A stretch of 63,699 bases of DNA from Stentor coeruleus (GCA_001970955.1 MPUH01000346.1:1-63699); one strand, 5' to 3'. Shown: positions 28,779-39,989, counted from the stretch's first letter. The notes: a model not told the origin generated them from the sequence alone. Program-made: numbers and translations.

Positions 28779-29295
28779 GCTAAAATTTATTTTTTATGAT
28801 AATTTGATATTATTTTTTGATGGAAGATATTCGATCAAAGATTGAAGAAAAAAATTATAAAGGGATGAGAAAATTGTCAAGTTTTATATATTATGAAAGG
28901 TTATAAGATTTATTATGGATAAGATCCTTTTGAGATAAGAATATAGATTATAGGGTTTAATATTCTTGGATTTTAGTAGTTTTGTGGTTTATTTTGGTGG
29001 ATTAGGGTTGTTTTTTAATGTTATAAGATAGTTTTAAGTTTGGATAATATTTAGTGATTAGGATTTTATGAGAATTTACTTATAAAGGGTTAATATTTTT
29101 GTATTTATTATGATGTTGTTTGATAAATGATATAATATATAAGATTTACAATGATTGAAAATTGTTTGTTTTAGGTGGCTGTGCTTTATTTATAAATTCC
29201 TAATTTTACTAATAAAATTGTACCTTCCATCAAACCTTCAAAAAACCTTCAACTTATCAACATAAACACCCTGAGAGAATAAATTATTATGCTGA
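28779..29295. other. Intergenic spacer
   Basis: 517 bp of AT-rich sequence upstream of the F-x-P-x-I gene and downstream of the CFAP77-like gene. Nothing recognised. Confidence 0.4.
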
Positions 29296-29937
29296 TTATT
29301 TGGTTATTAATCCCGGAGTCTTTGAACGCCAGCAATCAGTTTTAGACTTAACTCCAGAAAACTTCCTCATTTTAAACATATTCGGCTCTGAAATATCATT
29401 TGTCTTCATTTTAGAGGATTTAAGCAACTCAAAACCCCTAGTGCTGTTCCATCTGCATATTTTTGGAGCTGGAGATGAAGCATACATATCATGAAGATTT
29501 TCTACAGCTACTCTTCCATAGAAGTTAGAAACCACCGCTTTTATTGGAGTTGCTGGGCGTAGAGGTAACCCAAAAGTCATATTTGGTAGTGATGGTAAGC
29601 TTTTTCTATTAGAAACTGTAGTATGGACCCTGATCTCTTTATCTTTCCTGAACTTCCTAAACTCTGTAGCTGTAGATAATCCATTTCCCACGCTCATAGA
29701 GTTCAGCAACTTAAAATCTTTCTCACTTGCTATTTTCTGACTATTCTGATGAAAACTCCAGTATTTCATGAGATCCCTAGCTCCCTCTTTGTCCTCCCCA
29801 GTTGTTTTGCCAAAAGTAAATTCCTCAGGAGGCAAAGTGTGAATCCCAGGCTTCCTCTTACCAACATCTCCTTTAAAAAGCAGCATATTCCCAGAGTTCT
29901 GCATCTTGCTATAGAAATTGTGGCTCGTGTCAATCAT
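29296..29937 (-). CDS. CFAP77: CFAP77-like axonemal microtubule protein
   Basis: A 213-aa basic protein. The segment KRKPGIHTLPPEEFTFGKTT, followed by an Asp/Gly-containing linker and ARDLMKYWSFHQNS, matches the start of the CFAP77 (C9orf171, DUF4483) domain, where a LP-x-x-x-F-x-YG motif precedes a helix ending in W. Later parts with LPSLPNMTFGLPLRPATPI and NLHDMYA fit the same family less strongly. CFAP77 is a doublet-microtubule inner protein of motile cilia, at the seam of the B-tubule. Length is in the family range (about 200-320). The call rests on motif memory, not a search. Confidence 0.68.
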   Translation of the reverse strand: MIDTSHNFYSKMQNSGNMLLFKGDVGKRKPGIHTLPPEEFTFGKTTGEDKEGARDLMKYWSFHQNSQKIASEKDFKLLNSMSVGNGLSTATEFRKFRKDKEIRVHTTVSNRKSLPSLPNMTFGLPLRPATPIKAVVSNFYGRVAVENLHDMYASSPAPKICRWNSTRGFELLKSSKMKTNDISEPNMFKMRKFSGVKSKTDCWRSKTPGLITK

Positions 29938-31495
29938 TTTTAAAGTTAATTTATCAATTATTTATAGTTTTACCTTATTTTTGAGTATTTTGTTAGATAA
30001 AAATTATGATGGGAAATCAGATAAGATATAGTAAGATTTTGATAGGGAGAAAATAGGAAATGAGATATAATGCTAAGATTTAAGAGTTTAGAGAATACAA
30101 AAGTAGTTTTAGCAAAAAGATATATAAAAAAACAAGAATTAGATATAGATAAGATAATATTTTATATTTTCGATTTATTCCCTTATATGATCGCCTTGTA
30201 AATTATTTAGCTTCTATATTTCCAATTACATCTTCAATTTTAAGGCATAAATATTTAAATCGTATCATTCAAAACCTTAAATCTTATATTTCCCCTTGAA
30301 GATCTAATTAATTCTAGAATCCATCATAGATTTCTTTATATCTTAGCACTTCTAATTTTTAAAATAAATTATCATTTTTGTATATCATACTATTATCAAA
30401 ATCTGAACTTCTNGATAATAATATAATATAATATAAATCTGCATTACTAAGTGTAAGTGATTATTTAAATATAAGGTTATGCAGAAGATAATATTTTATA
30501 TTTTCGATTTATTCCCTTATATGATCGCCTTGTAAATTATTTAGCTTCTATATTTCCAATTACATCTTCAATTTTAAGGCATAAATATTTAAATCGTATC
30601 ATTCAAAACCTTAAATCTTATATTTCCCCTTGAAGATCTAATTAATTCTAGAATCCATCATAGATTTCTTTATACCTTAGCACCTTCTAATTTTTAAAAT
30701 AAATTATCATTTTTGTATATCATACTATTATCAAAATCTGAACTTCTCGTATATATAAGTTTATGTTTTTATGATTTTTATGCAGCCTATTTCATTATTT
30801 AAATTATTTTCCTCAAATCAATCTTTTTAACCCTATTTAGAAAAGAGATAAAATATATATAATAAAGCTATCTGAGTGACTATTAATTTTGATAATCTCC
30901 ACTAATATCGACTTATAATGATAATAAGTATCAAAAAATATAATTAATTTAGCACAAACTAATTAGAATTAATAATTATTAGAATTGATGAGAGCTTCTC
31001 AGAGACCATATGAAGAAAAGCATAACAACAAAAATTTTTCCTGCATAAAAAGAAATATAAAACTATAAATTGAGTTAAATTCTATCTATTTTTTTTCACT
31101 TTCCTGTACCTTAATATAAACTAAGTTAAAATCTATCTAATTTTTTTCCTTCACTTTTCTGTATCTTAAAAAAAATAAGTTACCGACACAACTTTCTCCT
31201 GAAATTCTTCAAGATATTATTCTTTATGAAATTATTATCATAAAAGTATATTTAAGATATGATAAAATTATATGAATCCAAAAACTTTAAATATCATTAT
31301 AATTACTTAATTCAAAGTTTTTCACCTCAAAAATGCCAAATAATCCTACCAATTTTTTCTCTTATGACTTCAAACCTATCTATTCCATTCTAAATCCTCA
31401 AATAAATATGANCCTCAAAAATGCCAAATAATCCTACCAATTTTTTCTCTTATGACTTCAAACCTATCTATTCCATTCTAAATCCTCAAATAAAT
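29938..31495. other. Long divergent spacer with assembly duplication
   Basis: 1558 bp without a gene. It contains an N at 30413 with a duplicated block (30151-30412 and 30485 to about 30748), separated by about 70 unique bases, and a shorter imperfect tandem repeat near 31070-31170. Dense stops in all frames. No RNA gene recognised. Confidence 0.5.
30151..30748. other. Assembly-join duplication around N at 30413
   Basis: Two near-identical copies of about 262 nt flank the N and 70 unique bases. This could be an overlap of two contigs or two haplotypes. The spacer length here should not be trusted. Confidence 0.7.
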
Positions 31496-31499
31496 ATGA
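31325..31499. other. Assembly-join duplication around N at 31412
   Basis: Copies 31325-31411 and 31413-31499 (87 nt) flank a single N. It sits at the 5' end of the RCC1 gene, so an apparent upstream ATG (31421) lies in duplicated sequence. Confidence 0.85.
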
Positions 31500-32572
31500 C
31501 AAAAAATTTATTCTCAGCATGCTACATGTGGGGTCGTCATCGAATTCTCGGTATGGACAATTTCAAACCCACAGAACTATCACGGTCAATTGGGGAAATC
31601 AGCCAAGTCTCTATGGGCCTATACCATTGTAGTGTAGTGACTAAATCAGGTGAGCTCTTTACATTTGGATCAAATAAATTTAACAGTTTAACTCATCATT
31701 CAACAACAATCCCAACAGAAGTAAATCTTAAAAACATAAAGCAAGCCGAATGTGGGGACAATTTCACAGTAGCTTTAACAAATGAAGGTGAAGTCTATAC
31801 CTGGGGAAGCGCAGGTGGTAAGCATTTATGGAGCCATATAGTAGGCAAAAGGCATTGTTTAGGTATAGAAACCAAAAATGATATAAAAGTCCCAACAAAA
31901 ATCAAAATCCCTGAAGAAATAACTCAAATTGCATGTGGAAGAGAACATTGTTTAGCTTTAGGGAAATTCGGGGTTTATTGCTGGGGATTAAATGATTTCG
32001 CCCAGTTAGGAGAAGGATCTTTATATACTAATTTACAAAAACCTACTTTGGTAACTATATTAAATGAAAAACAAGAAAGGATAGTAAAATTATTTGCAGC
32101 ACAACATTCAAGTGCTGCTTTAACAGATAGAGGGAAAATTTATGTATGGGGAGGGAATAGTGAAGGTCAACTTGGGATTAATGAAGATAATCTTTTTCAA
32201 GGATGGCCTAGAGTTTTACCCTTGACTGAGATATACACAGTTAAGGATCTTTATTTAGGGTCAAATACTATTATGGTTTTAACAGAAACTAATGAGATTT
32301 TTGTAGCTGGGATGAATGTGTGGAGAAAAATGACAAAATTTAATTTGCCTAATGGACTTGAACCTGAACAAGTATGTTGTGGAGAAGATTATTTTGCTGT
32401 GTTATGTAATGGTGGACAGATAACACATTATGGGGGAATGTTTACTAATGATCCAACACCTGTTGAATTACCTGATAGCTTATCTGTAGCTCCTGAGATG
32501 TTTATTCCTGGGAAAGTTCGCAGGCTTGAAGGAAAGTATGGGTACTTGGCAGCAATAACAGTAGTTGAATAA
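31496..32572 (+). CDS. RCC1-repeat protein
   Basis: A 358-aa protein from ATG 31496 that is almost wholly RCC1 repeats. An upstream ATG at 31421 would add 25 residues that look like leader and lie in a duplicated stretch. Repeats show the typical pattern: LYHCSVVTKSGELFTFGSN, GDNFTVALTNEGEVYTWGS, GREHCLALGKFGVYCWGLN, QHSSAALTDRGKIYVWGGN, then two weaker ones ending at the C-terminus. Seven-bladed propellers of this type serve as Ran exchange factor or, more often in protists, as scaffolds or ubiquitin-ligase parts. I see nothing that marks it as true RCC1, so only the fold is called. Confidence 0.85.
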   Translation: MTKNLFSACYMWGRHRILGMDNFKPTELSRSIGEISQVSMGLYHCSVVTKSGELFTFGSNKFNSLTHHSTTIPTEVNLKNIKQAECGDNFTVALTNEGEVYTWGSAGGKHLWSHIVGKRHCLGIETKNDIKVPTKIKIPEEITQIACGREHCLALGKFGVYCWGLNDFAQLGEGSLYTNLQKPTLVTILNEKQERIVKLFAAQHSSAALTDRGKIYVWGGNSEGQLGINEDNLFQGWPRVLPLTEIYTVKDLYLGSNTIMVLTETNEIFVAGMNVWRKMTKFNLPNGLEPEQVCCGEDYFAVLCNGGQITHYGGMFTNDPTPVELPDSLSVAPEMFIPGKVRRLEGKYGYLAAITVVE

Positions 32573-32742
32573 GTTTTTTATATAAAGTAAGGGTTTGAGG
32601 ATAATATGTTATTATAAAATTTATAGAAGTTCCATTGTAAGGATGATATAAAGTTAATAATATACTTAATTCAAATTTTATACACTGGAATCTTGCAGAT
32701 ATTTCATATAGTATATAAAGATAATGACTCTATGTCTCATAA

Positions 32743-32814
32743 GCGGGCATGGTCTAGTGGTATGACGACTGCTTCACACGCAGTAGGTCGTGGGTTCGAT
32801 CCCCGCTGCCCGTA
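32743..32814 (+). tRNA. tRNA-Val (anticodon CAC)
   Basis: A full cloverleaf: acceptor GCGGGCA pairing with TGCCCGT (a G-T pair at the first position), D-arm with GTCTAGTGGTAT, anticodon stem ACTGC/GCAGT with loop TTCACAC (anticodon CAC at 32775-32777, reads GTG), and T-arm with GGTTCGATCCCC. Discriminator base A at 32814. A T-run follows directly, as for a Pol III terminator. No intron. An ORF over it is a shadow. Confidence 0.95.
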
Positions 32815-32822
32815 TTTTTTCC
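32815..32822 (+). terminator. Pol III terminator of tRNA-Val
   Basis: A run of T residues right after the discriminator base, as expected for RNA polymerase III termination. Confidence 0.6.
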
Positions 32823-33619
32823 ATCTTCCATTTTCAGCATCAAATCTTCAAAACCATATCCTATCTTTCATACCTAAACTTCAAAAACCCTTAAATTCTT
32901 ATCATTTTCAACCTAAATCATAACCTCATAATGCTTTTCTATATTCCAAATCTTATCCCCATAAAAAAACCTCATGTAAAACCATTATATTCACAAACAT
33001 TCACTTTTTCTATAAGCAAAAATATCCTAATAGTTCGAGAAATCTGTTGGGTTTTTATATGAGAATCTAGGCCTTGTAATATATATTTACTTATATTTTT
33101 ATATATTTTGTAATGTTTTTATAAAAAAAAAGACTATGAATTTCTTTAATAAAGCACTTTTTTATGAGTTATATAGTTTAAATCATGCTTTTTGTAGGAT
33201 GAGTTTTTTTTAGGTTTTTTTTGAAGGTTTTTGATTAGAATTTAAGAGATGGTTTAGATGATTGGATTAGATTAATATGGTTTTTTTTAAGAAGTAAGGG
33301 AAAAGCTTTGGATGAATATATTGTTTGCAAAGGAAAAAATCAACAATAAAACTCNAAGAAGTAAGGGAAAAGCTTTGGATGAATATATTGTTTGCAAAGG
33401 AAAAAATCAACAATAAAACTCTCTCTCCAGCATCCATAAATCCTCCTCCAATCCAAAACCTAATTCCAGTCTCAAACCTTAGCCTAAGTTCAAAAAAATC
33501 ACAGAATCCCATCAAAACACCAAAAAATCCTCATCCATCTTCCAAACCTTCCAACATTCCAAAAATTTCAAAATCCTCACAACTCCTACCAAACCTTTCC
33601 ATCCAAAACTCACATAAAT
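32823..33619. other. Spacer after the tRNA, with assembly duplication
   Basis: About 800 bp. It includes an N at 33355 flanked by duplicated copies 33289-33354 and 33356-33421 (66 nt). A plus ORF at 33325-33654 (Pro/Ser/Asn-rich) crosses the N and overlaps the end of the minus-strand gene; I do not call it a gene. Confidence 0.5.
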
Positions 33620-34186
33620 TTATTCATATAATAACTTATAAAGCCTCGACCTAAAACTTTTCATCATCTCATCAATAACATCATCTTTCACACATTCTTC
33701 CTGTAAAGCTTTCTTAATTTTCTTATTCTCTTCCATAGCTTTCTTAAGCTCTAATTCTAAATACCTAACCTCCTGAGACTGGTTTTCCGTATTACTTTTC
33801 TCCACATTACTTTCAAAAGTCTCAAAACTAAGAACTTTTGGCTTTTCACAATCACGAGCATATTTCTTTTTCTTCAGTGTACGTGGGGATTTTATAGATA
33901 TTTTACTAGTAAAACCTTGTAAGCATGCTGCTTTTTTAGTATCTTTAGTTGAATTAGATATCGACATGTTAGCTGAATGAACAAAAGGTATTTGTAAGTT
34001 AACATTATGTATGAGTTTCGAGTCTTGAAGGGCAATAAGTAATTTCTTGTTATCTTTAGTATCAAGTACATCGCTTCTACTTGTTGATAAGCCTTTTTTT
34101 TTAAGAGAGGCTTTTGATAGTGAAGGGTCGGAGAGGACCCTTGAAAAAGGACTGATTTTTTTTTTGAGTTTCAAAGTTGAAGTCAT
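33620..34186 (-). CDS. Small basic coiled-coil protein, unknown
   Basis: A 188-aa protein from ATG 34186. The first 125 residues are Lys/Ser-rich and probably disordered (SPFSRVLSDPSLSKASLKKK). A short coiled coil follows at about 138-170 (YLELELKKAMEENKKIKKAL) and the chain ends in DDVIDEMMKSFRSRLYKLLYE. No family recognised. Its start is 48 bp downstream of the stop of the RCC1-like 1003-aa gene on the same strand. Confidence 0.65.
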   Translation of the reverse strand: MTSTLKLKKKISPFSRVLSDPSLSKASLKKKGLSTSRSDVLDTKDNKKLLIALQDSKLIHNVNLQIPFVHSANMSISNSTKDTKKAACLQGFTSKISIKSPRTLKKKKYARDCEKPKVLSFETFESNVEKSNTENQSQEVRYLELELKKAMEENKKIKKALQEECVKDDVIDEMMKSFRSRLYKLLYE

Positions 34187-34234
34187 TTATTAGAAAAAAA
34201 TTGTATATAGTATAAGAAAGAAGGTTGTTTTAGA

Positions 34235-37200
34235 TTAGGGTTTTATTTTTTTGAGAATATTTTGACCTATTTTTAACCTTAGGAGTCTTTTGAGTTTTTC
34301 TGCACCGATGCTGATGATTCGGATTTTCCATGTTGATGGGGATGAACTTAGAGGTTTTGCTTGCTTTTTTGTTTTCTTACATGAAATAAACTGTTTTATA
34401 GCTTTTTTGCAGAACTTTCTAGAGGATTTTTGAAGGAGTTTTTCGGTGATGAGTACCCCAAGGCCGATGTTGATTATAGATAAAACAGCAAAAGGTACGG
34501 GCAGGCCGGCTTGCAGCATGGATGTGGGAGATGGCGACTGGAAACTAGGATTTGACTCAACTTTTTGATTTTTTTCTAGTTTCATATGAGCTTTTTGTCT
34601 TTTTTCATTTGCTTTTTTAGCATAATTTTTATAAAAATCTTCAACCTGATAAGCTTGTTCTTTAGCTAAATGTTTATTTTTCTTCCCAGTAATTTTTTCA
34701 TAATACTCAATCCCTTTAAGTATCGCCGAATCTTTTTGAGGCTGCCAGACAAAGTTTGATAATGGGCTATTTGGTTTCCAAGGAGGTTTTTTTGGTTTTT
34801 TTTTCTTATTAGCTTTATGGGCAAAGTGCATATATGGGATTTTTTCATATGAGTCGTTTGATGAATCCTCTTCAATCATTTGTAGTGCTTTTTTTTCTAT
34901 GAGGAATTTTTGATATTTAACAAGTTCACCTTTGGAAAATGATGTTGGACTTTGGCAATTTAAGGATTTAGGGCTTTGGAAAGCAGATTTTGGGGTTTGA
35001 GGGAATGATGGTGAGGATTCTGGGGTGAAAAAACTAGGATGGTTTTTTGAAATTGGTGATGAAATAGCTGAAAGGGCTATTAGGAGAGGCTTTTTGTGTG
35101 TTTTTAATGGAGTTTTAAGGTTATTTTCAAAGTGTACGTTTGGGGATTTTGGGAAGATTGTGTAAAAGAGGTCTAGAGTACCGGAGAATGATTTAATGCA
35201 GGTTAGAGAAAAAACTTTTAAGGTGAATTGCTTTTTGAAAATGTAAGATGATAAGTTGAAGAGGAGCTTGTGGAGGGTTTTTAAGTTGTAGGATTTTTTG
35301 ATAGGAAGTATAGATTTAAGTTTGGATTTGAGGTTTATTGTCATCATGTCTTTTAAGAGAAATATAGCAAAACTCTTAGTTTGATTATGTGGACTTTGAC
35401 TATATAATTCTAAAGTATCATTCCTAGTCTCAAGAGAGTCTATCAACAGCAAACCTTTATCAGAATTTCCTCCATGCATTTTCAATGTAAGTTTCTTTCT
35501 TATCTTCATCAAAGCATACTTAAAATTCCCCATAACTTTCTTCCCAAAAATTAAAGCTAAAACTGTACAAAAATGCTTATAAAAAACTTGTTTCGACAAA
35601 AATACCACTTTATTTGCATATAAAACCAATATAAAAACATCCAAAAGCCTTCTTTTCATTGCTAAACCAACAATTTCCCCCATCTTCCCCAATCCTCTTT
35701 TAGCATCCCTTAACCATTTTTTCTCTTTCCAATATATTTTAAACAAAGTTCCTCTCATAATCCTTTTAACCTTATCCCAAATAAAATTTCCAAGCTTTCC
35801 AGCCGCATTTTTCTTCCACTTTTCCCTATCATTTTTACATTTTTCCTTATTTTCTTCTTCAATCCTCAACTCCATTTTCCAAAAAACCCTTATCCTTTGC
35901 CATATAAAAAACCTTTTATAAGCTCTTTTACCATAAATTTTCTCCATAAGCCAGACCATTTTCACGGTATTTTTATAAAAATACTCATTTTTTCTTATTT
36001 CCGCATATTCTTTAACACAAAAAAACGCATTTTTAGCTATAGGATGGACAAGTTTTTTAAACGCATCAAGGATTTTACCTCTTTTATTGAACTCAACCCG
36101 GCATTTGAGTATTTTATCTATAATATTCCTACTACTACGACTTGTAGGAAAAAGTCTTTCTAAACTTTCCTTACTAGCTTGTGGAGATAAGTTTTCTATA
36201 GACATAGAAACAAGGATCAATGGACTCTCTATAGATTTTCTAATTGGGCTTTTATCAAAGCAGCTAAAATCAGCAGCTTGGTCATTAAACACATTTTTAT
36301 CCTCAGATATCACTACAAGCCCACTTCCCCAAGACCAGAAACTTGTGTTTTTACATATTTTATATGAGAATTCAGTCCATTCTTTTATCGGGCATTCAAT
36401 ATTATTAACACATTTCGTCACATTAGCCCATGTCATTATATTATTATCCCCAATACCAATAACATGTTTTGATAAAGCTAAAATACTTCTCACTTGGCTT
36501 TCGAATCCTGATATTTTCTTAAGATTTAAGCATGAGTCTAATACACAAACCTCATATGATTCTAATAATATCCCTATATAATCAGAACAGCCAGTTATTT
36601 GAAGAACTGGCTGACTGTCAAGTATTGGATGAGAATAAGGTAGGTAATCTTTTTGGTCATTATAAGATTTACCTTGTATCTTTGTTTGGATTTTCAAAGC
36701 ATTTAAATGCTTATGCCCAATTTCCCCATATATCATTGTATAACAGCCATCTGTCAATACACATGTATAGTTTTCTCCACAGATAACTTCAGTAATTGTA
36801 TATGAGGAACATGATGGTACTTGATGGGGTTTGAGAAAATCACAGGTTTTATACCCGAGTTTTGGATGATTGGTACTACCCCAAGTATAAAGAACACCTT
36901 CAGTTGATATTACAGCTGCATGTTGTGGACCTAAAGCACATATTTTTATATTGGTAAGACTATTCAGCTGAACAGGAATAGAATAATTCTGAATACCATT
37001 ACCCAAAAGTCCTAAATTATCTTTGCCCCAACCATAAACTTGTCCATACTTTGTCACAGCAAGGGAAATAGAATCATTACAACAGATACAAACTACAGAT
37101 GGAATAATGATTTTTTGTAGTCCTGGAAATTGAAAAACTGAATTGTTTATAAGCAGGTATGGCTTTGAAGCTTGGTCTATATGAGATTTCATTTCATAGC

Positions 37201-37246
37201 TTTCTATGAACTTTGTTGGGTCTTCGTATAGTGATAAGTACTTCAT
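34235..37246 (-). CDS. Large RCC1-like protein with basic C-terminal region
   Basis: A 1003-aa protein. Residues about 40-330 are RCC1-like repeats (ISLAVTKYGQVYGWGKDNLG, PQHAAVISTEGVLYTWGST, GENYTCVLTDGCYTMIYG, then degenerate copies). After about 370 comes a long, very basic, Trp-containing helical part (KRFFIWQRIRVFWKMELRIE, WLMEKIYGKRAYKRF) resembling repeated helix-W units, then Ser/Pro-rich linker and a Lys-rich region. A hydrophobic stretch near residues 915-935 (VPFAVLSIINIGLGVLI) may be a membrane helix. Such RCC1-plus-basic-helix proteins are common in ciliates; function is unknown. The helix-rich middle could bind calmodulin-like proteins or microtubules, which is inference. Confidence 0.75.
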   Translation of the reverse strand: MKYLSLYEDPTKFIESYEMKSHIDQASKPYLLINNSVFQFPGLQKIIIPSVVCICCNDSISLAVTKYGQVYGWGKDNLGLLGNGIQNYSIPVQLNSLTNIKICALGPQHAAVISTEGVLYTWGSTNHPKLGYKTCDFLKPHQVPSCSSYTITEVICGENYTCVLTDGCYTMIYGEIGHKHLNALKIQTKIQGKSYNDQKDYLPYSHPILDSQPVLQITGCSDYIGILLESYEVCVLDSCLNLKKISGFESQVRSILALSKHVIGIGDNNIMTWANVTKCVNNIECPIKEWTEFSYKICKNTSFWSWGSGLVVISEDKNVFNDQAADFSCFDKSPIRKSIESPLILVSMSIENLSPQASKESLERLFPTSRSSRNIIDKILKCRVEFNKRGKILDAFKKLVHPIAKNAFFCVKEYAEIRKNEYFYKNTVKMVWLMEKIYGKRAYKRFFIWQRIRVFWKMELRIEEENKEKCKNDREKWKKNAAGKLGNFIWDKVKRIMRGTLFKIYWKEKKWLRDAKRGLGKMGEIVGLAMKRRLLDVFILVLYANKVVFLSKQVFYKHFCTVLALIFGKKVMGNFKYALMKIRKKLTLKMHGGNSDKGLLLIDSLETRNDTLELYSQSPHNQTKSFAIFLLKDMMTINLKSKLKSILPIKKSYNLKTLHKLLFNLSSYIFKKQFTLKVFSLTCIKSFSGTLDLFYTIFPKSPNVHFENNLKTPLKTHKKPLLIALSAISSPISKNHPSFFTPESSPSFPQTPKSAFQSPKSLNCQSPTSFSKGELVKYQKFLIEKKALQMIEEDSSNDSYEKIPYMHFAHKANKKKKPKKPPWKPNSPLSNFVWQPQKDSAILKGIEYYEKITGKKNKHLAKEQAYQVEDFYKNYAKKANEKRQKAHMKLEKNQKVESNPSFQSPSPTSMLQAGLPVPFAVLSIINIGLGVLITEKLLQKSSRKFCKKAIKQFISCKKTKKQAKPLSSSPSTWKIRIISIGAEKLKRLLRLKIGQNILKKIKP

Positions 37247-37938
37247 TATTTTTAATTTATAAGGGTGACATGGTTTTAGGATAGTAAATTATGTGATTTT
37301 ATATGAAAAGAGAGAAAATTATATAGTGATTTCGGATAGGGTTATTGATAAGATCAATATATTTTTTCCTCGATTATTAGAATAAATGCAATTATTTGCA
37401 ATAGAAAATTTTTTGTGGGAGATATTTAAAATGGGAGTTTTTATATAAAAAGACTTTAAAAGTGTTAGAAAAAGCTTAGGGTTTTAAACATAGGCAATTC
37501 CTATAAAGGATGAAATAGTTTATTTTTAGGAATATTTACAGATAAGTTTATATTATAAACTTACATCATTATACTAATTTTATTAAATAAATACTTATCT
37601 CTTATAATATAATCATATAATTAGATATGAGTAGCGTTATCTTCAATATCCATATTAATTTTATATACAAAATATAACAAAACATATATTTAGCGTTATA
37701 TAAATTCTTTTATCATATAATAATCTCACTTTCTATAAACCCTTTTCCTTACTTACACACTTTTATCTTAATAAACACAACCAAATCATATAATTATATA
37801 CCTCATCCACAAAAAAACCTTACTCCTCTTTACAAAACTAAATCTCACAATTTTCCTTCTCTCCAAAATACAAATTACTATATAGCCACAAAACCCAAAA
37901 AAATAAAAGCAAAGCACACATTCTTTAATATATAATAA
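37247..37938. other. Divergent intergenic region
   Basis: 692 bp between divergent starts, AT-rich. No ORF or RNA recognised. Likely contains both promoters. Confidence 0.4.
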
Positions 37939-39753
37939 ATGTCAAATCCAATGATAGCAAAAGATAAAGAGTCCTTAGAAGTCTTCAAGTTACTTTTTGA
38001 TTTCAGTCAAAAAAAGTCTTTATTCAAACGTATCAGAATCTCGCACTTTTGGACTGAAAAACTTAATATCATCCTCCAATTGATTCAGTTATTCAGTTTT
38101 GTCTTTGCCGCAAACTATGAATCATGGCCTGTGCGTTGGCAAGGAATATACAAGTCTTCATATCTTAGCCTTGTAGCAGGAGACCTTGGGACAATTCTCT
38201 ATGAAGATATTATCCAAGATCCTTCTTCTCGATTAGTATATTCAGGTGGTTGGATTATCCTCACAACAATAATCCTTGTTTTTTACGTTCTCATGAGATT
38301 TGTATTGCATTTTTCAGTACTATTTCGAGTTGAGTTTCAACGGATCTTCTTCAAATTCGCGCATTTTATGTATTTGCCTACAGCTCTAGGAGTAATCCCA
38401 GCAGCTTTATGTCAATATGGAGATTGTGAGACTTCAGGAAGACAATTTGTGTTATCAATACTCACATTTTTTGTCCTAATCATTTATCTTATAGGTTACC
38501 CAATATACTTACTAATCCATGCATCTAAACATGTTATAACAACAGATCCAGATTCTTATGATGAGTTTATCAGGCTTAAGGAAATGGAATTTTTGCTTGG
38601 AGTATCAAGTTCTTGGCTTACTGAAAAACTCTATCTTTTTAGTTCGTATAGAAGTTCTTTACTTCGAGTATATCATCGTCCTATCTATTATGTATTTGTA
38701 TTATCTTTAGTTATTATCCATGGTGCTTTAAATACTGATAATGCAACTAAACTTTTAGTACTTGTGTGTGTTTCAGGTGGTTTTGCTTTGTATATTTCTA
38801 TAATCCCAATATACAGATGTTTGAGTTCTAGTTTTTTATATGCTCTGACTTTATGGCTAATTACTGCGAATTTTTTTATTGGGTATTTGAAAGCAGCTGG
38901 GTATAAGTCTCAGACTATGATTGATGCCAATTTAGTTAATATATTAGTTGCTATCAATGCTACTGGGGTTGTGCTTATAATCATAATCCTAATTATTGTC
39001 GCTTTATTCAGAATGAATTGGGATGTAAGCATTGAAACTGTAAAACAATTGGCTGTAGGGTATCGATATTTATTAGCAGACTTGCGAAACGCTCAGACTA
39101 TGATTTTAACTTTAAAATCTTTCAATAATTCTCACTTTGTTAAAGAAAAACCTATCAAACAAATGGAAGAAATCCTTATAAAACACTACGATTTGCTAAG
39201 TAAAGAAAATCATCCTTTACAATATACAGTTATTGAACAATTAGATGTCTTAACTTTTCTTCGAGGACAAGTACACAAGGAAACATTTTTGCCTAATAAA
39301 AACCTTGAACGAGATTATGGACTTTTTGCCAAAGTAGTCAACCGAAGATGGAGAGAGCAAATATTAATAACCCCAGTAAAAAGAAGGATTCTTCTAAAAC
39401 TGGGAGTTTTGAAAATGTTTTTAGGGAAAAGAGAAACTCAGCCTTTTAATTCAGGTGATAATCAAAGTTATATGGACAAAAAGATTAAAGGTCATGATGA
39501 TTTGGACTTAACGAAATTTTATGATGATTTTGATAATTTTGATAGTGGTAGGATTATGGATACAAGAAGAGATGTATTAGAAGAGATTGAAGAAGCTTTG
39601 GCTAATGATGAGATTGAAAGGCTTGTTAAAATTACCCATGCACAATTAGAAGCTAATGATCCTAGAGTGCTAGGTAGACTGAGGGAAATATGGAATCAAA
39701 TTGGATATGATCAACTTCCAAAGAATTTGCAGAGTGAGCTTTATAGCCTTTAG
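37939..39753 (+). CDS. Multi-pass membrane protein, family unknown
   Basis: A 604-aa protein with about nine predicted membrane helices between residues 45 and 360, for example SGGWIILTTIILVFYVLMRF, FVLSILTFFVLIIYLIGYPI, YYVFVLSLVIIHGAL, LLVLVCVSGGFALYISII and VVLIIIILIIVALF. A soluble tail of about 240 residues follows and includes an acidic stretch (DDLDLTKFYDDFDNFDS). The layout resembles the membrane block found at the C-terminus of large ciliate surface or TRP-like proteins, but without an extracellular Cys-rich part. No pore or transporter motif is recognised. A channel, receptor or scaffold role cannot be decided. Ends 237 bp from the convergent small gene. Confidence 0.72.
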   Translation: MSNPMIAKDKESLEVFKLLFDFSQKKSLFKRIRISHFWTEKLNIILQLIQLFSFVFAANYESWPVRWQGIYKSSYLSLVAGDLGTILYEDIIQDPSSRLVYSGGWIILTTIILVFYVLMRFVLHFSVLFRVEFQRIFFKFAHFMYLPTALGVIPAALCQYGDCETSGRQFVLSILTFFVLIIYLIGYPIYLLIHASKHVITTDPDSYDEFIRLKEMEFLLGVSSSWLTEKLYLFSSYRSSLLRVYHRPIYYVFVLSLVIIHGALNTDNATKLLVLVCVSGGFALYISIIPIYRCLSSSFLYALTLWLITANFFIGYLKAAGYKSQTMIDANLVNILVAINATGVVLIIIILIIVALFRMNWDVSIETVKQLAVGYRYLLADLRNAQTMILTLKSFNNSHFVKEKPIKQMEEILIKHYDLLSKENHPLQYTVIEQLDVLTFLRGQVHKETFLPNKNLERDYGLFAKVVNRRWREQILITPVKRRILLKLGVLKMFLGKRETQPFNSGDNQSYMDKKIKGHDDLDLTKFYDDFDNFDSGRIMDTRRDVLEEIEEALANDEIERLVKITHAQLEANDPRVLGRLREIWNQIGYDQLPKNLQSELYSL

Positions 39754-39989
39754 ATACCTTTTAATATCATTATTTATAAGCTAGGATGTATTTTGGGTTG
39801 CTTTTTTAGGATTTGATAATTTTTTTGGATTTGGTTGAGGATGATTTTAGATAGGAGATAAGAGATAAGAGATAAGAAACTTTTTTGAGGAGTTTAGGCT
39901 GAAGTATAGGTTTTTATTAAGATTTGATAAGGTAAAGAAAAAGTTTATATGTAAAAATAATTTTTTTTGTGAGAAAGCGGCTGATTTAG

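Noticed and set aside
32693-32923. 76-codon ORF over the tRNA
   Set aside because: It is a shadow of the tRNA-Val gene.
33325-33654. 109-codon ORF rich in Pro, Ser and Asn
   Set aside because: It crosses an N and an artificial duplication and overlaps the end of a better gene on the other strand.
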